NCBI GenBank assembly: GCA_031282985.1
Contig: JAITCR010000138.1
Location: 1 to 6,066, forward strand
Length of the DNA: 6,066 nucleotides
Reading direction: 5' to 3'
From: Nitrososphaerota archaeon
GTDB lineage: Archaea > Thermoproteota > Bathyarchaeia > Bathyarchaeales > Bathycorpusculaceae
The translations under genes and the position numbers were made by a program. How positions within the stretch are numbered: the first letter of the stretch is position 1; every line of letters starts with the position of its first letter. Under the pieces are notes generated by a model, which was not told the origin of the DNA, made no database searches, and saw nothing but the letters and a program-made list of their open reading frames with translations. Of this stretch, positions 5,665 through 6,066 are shown in pieces.

Positions 5665-5868
5665 TTAACAGTTGTATCCGTTATGTTTGAACCAGTTTTT
5701 AATATCGATAATCGAAATTGTATCTAACGCTGTTTTTAGTGCTTTTTGCAGTTCTTCGTGTGTTCTTGCTTTGAGCTTTCTTAACACTGATTTCATTTTT
5801 GACCACAATAACTCTATAGGATTCAAATCTGGGTCATGTCCTAAGTTAAGTGAAATAGTAGCTCTCTT
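5665..5868 (-). pseudogene. IS630-family transposase, C-terminal fragment
   Basis: About 68 codons are readable on the minus strand from a TAA at 5869-5871 down to the stop at 5665-5667. The sequence contains HDPDLNPIELLWSKMKSVL, the hallmark of IS630/Tc1-mariner DDE transposases in which the Glu of NPIE is the third catalytic residue. It is followed by a basic helix (RKLKARTHEELQKAL) and the typical tail WFKHNGYNC. The two catalytic Asp residues and the DNA-binding half are missing, so it is inactive. The first residues, before about LNLGHD, may come from the neighbouring IS1 fragment. No internal stops were found in the part retained, so the loss looks like truncation more than slow decay. 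Confidence 0.85.
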
Positions 5869-6066
5869 TTAAAGAACCAAAAGTTTATGACCAAACCAAC
5901 AACAATTTTATACATAAAAGACGATTTTAAAAACCCAATACCTCCCTCCAACAAGCCTGCTACACCAAGCACGCAAAGACAAATACTTACGCTCAACACA
6001 CTGCACATTCCTCTTACCCGGAGTCACAATACTTTCAATGATATGAGTTTTATAAACAACATTATC
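5844..6066 (-). pseudogene. IS1-family transposase, C-terminal fragment, frameshifted
   Basis: Read on the minus strand from the window edge, the sequence contains TPGKRNVQCVERKYLSLRAW then CSRLVGG. It then stops at 5908-5910 in that frame. After a shift near the G-run at about 5941-5948 the other frame continues GIGFLKSSFMYKIVVGL and VINFWFF (to about 5871). Together these fit the IS1 C-terminus (relatives read TQRIERNNLTLRTR, RLARKTICFS, IHEKVIGSFI). The Glu of the VERK segment corresponds to the conserved IERN stretch. The N-terminal part lies beyond position 6066, so whether the rest of the gene is whole is unknown. Similarity was judged by eye; IS1 is the best fit but a related family is possible. 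Confidence 0.65.

Larger units (their letters stand above)
5551..5868 (-). mobile_element. Truncated IS630-family element, transposase 3' end
   Basis: The terminal repeat GAGCCTGTATTCAGTAA (5551-5567) starts the element. Its outer 53 bp (5551-5603) are nearly the same as the left arm of the MITE at 4021-4072. A perfect 8-bp subterminal hairpin, ATTCTGCT (5573-5580) with AGCAGAAT (5605-5612), follows. The transposase fragment ends at 5665, leaving about 115 bp of 3' non-coding DNA. The other end of the element is lost at a junction with an IS1-type fragment between about 5839 and 5870. The outer flank reads TAA rather than a clean TA-GAGCC, so its target duplication is uncertain. Confidence 0.75.

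Noticed and set aside
5672..5872. 66-codon + strand frame
   Set aside because: Exact antisense of the IS630 transposase fragment, whose minus-strand frame carries the PDLNPIE hallmark.
1..6066. CRISPR array or tRNA gene
   Set aside because: No regularly spaced repeats, and no cloverleaf with a T-arm GTTCRAATC in the right setting; the ATTCAAATC at 5820-5828 lies inside the IS630 transposase reading frame.

Overview
This 6.1-kb, A+T-rich window looks like part of an archaeal chromosome. The evidence is a flavoprotein of the archaeal AfpA/MJ0208 type, core promoters of archaeal type (TTAAATA-like boxes about 25-30 bp before the expected transcript start), and T-run terminators. The lineage cannot be fixed from the sequence alone. 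A mesophilic archaeon rich in insertion-sequence debris fits, for example a Bathyarchaeia-like or methanogen-related lineage, but this is a guess. Three intact genes stand among at least four pieces of decayed or non-autonomous transposable elements.

Layout. 1-648: non-coding, T-rich DNA with several inverted repeats and no convincing gene. 649-1221 (+): afpA-like FMN flavoprotein with a strong ribosome binding site and a T-run terminator. About 1259-2439 (+): a decayed IS91-family (Y2/HUH) element. Its transposase can be rebuilt across about four frame changes and several in-frame stops, with the zinc-finger, HUH and YxxxY motifs still readable. 2440-2626: promoter region of glnA. 2627-3991 (+): intact type I-alpha glutamine synthetase. 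4021-4179: a 159-bp MITE with 17-bp terminal inverted repeats flanked by TA, sitting exactly between two convergent genes. 4198-5472 (-): intact histidyl-tRNA synthetase with its promoter at about 5519-5529. 5551 to about 5868: the end of an IS630-family element. Its outermost 53 bp are nearly identical to the left arm of the MITE, and it carries the C-terminal piece of a DDE transposase. About 5844-6066 (-): the frameshifted C-terminal piece of an IS1-family transposase, running off the window and abutting the IS630 piece.

How it works together. The three intact genes are unrelated housekeeping or redox functions (electron transfer, ammonium assimilation, tRNA charging), each apparently with its own promoter; I see no operon. 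The main story is the mobile DNA. An IS91-like element lies between afpA and glnA, an IS630 end lies about 21 bp upstream of the hisS TATA box, and a MITE of the same IS630 group fills the gap between the 3' ends of glnA and hisS, so hisS is bracketed by two direct copies of a 52-53-bp repeat. I found no convincing new multi-gene system. The observations most worth following up are the MITE/IS630 pairing, the possible use of the MITE as a two-way terminator, and the structured non-coding segment at about 300-465.
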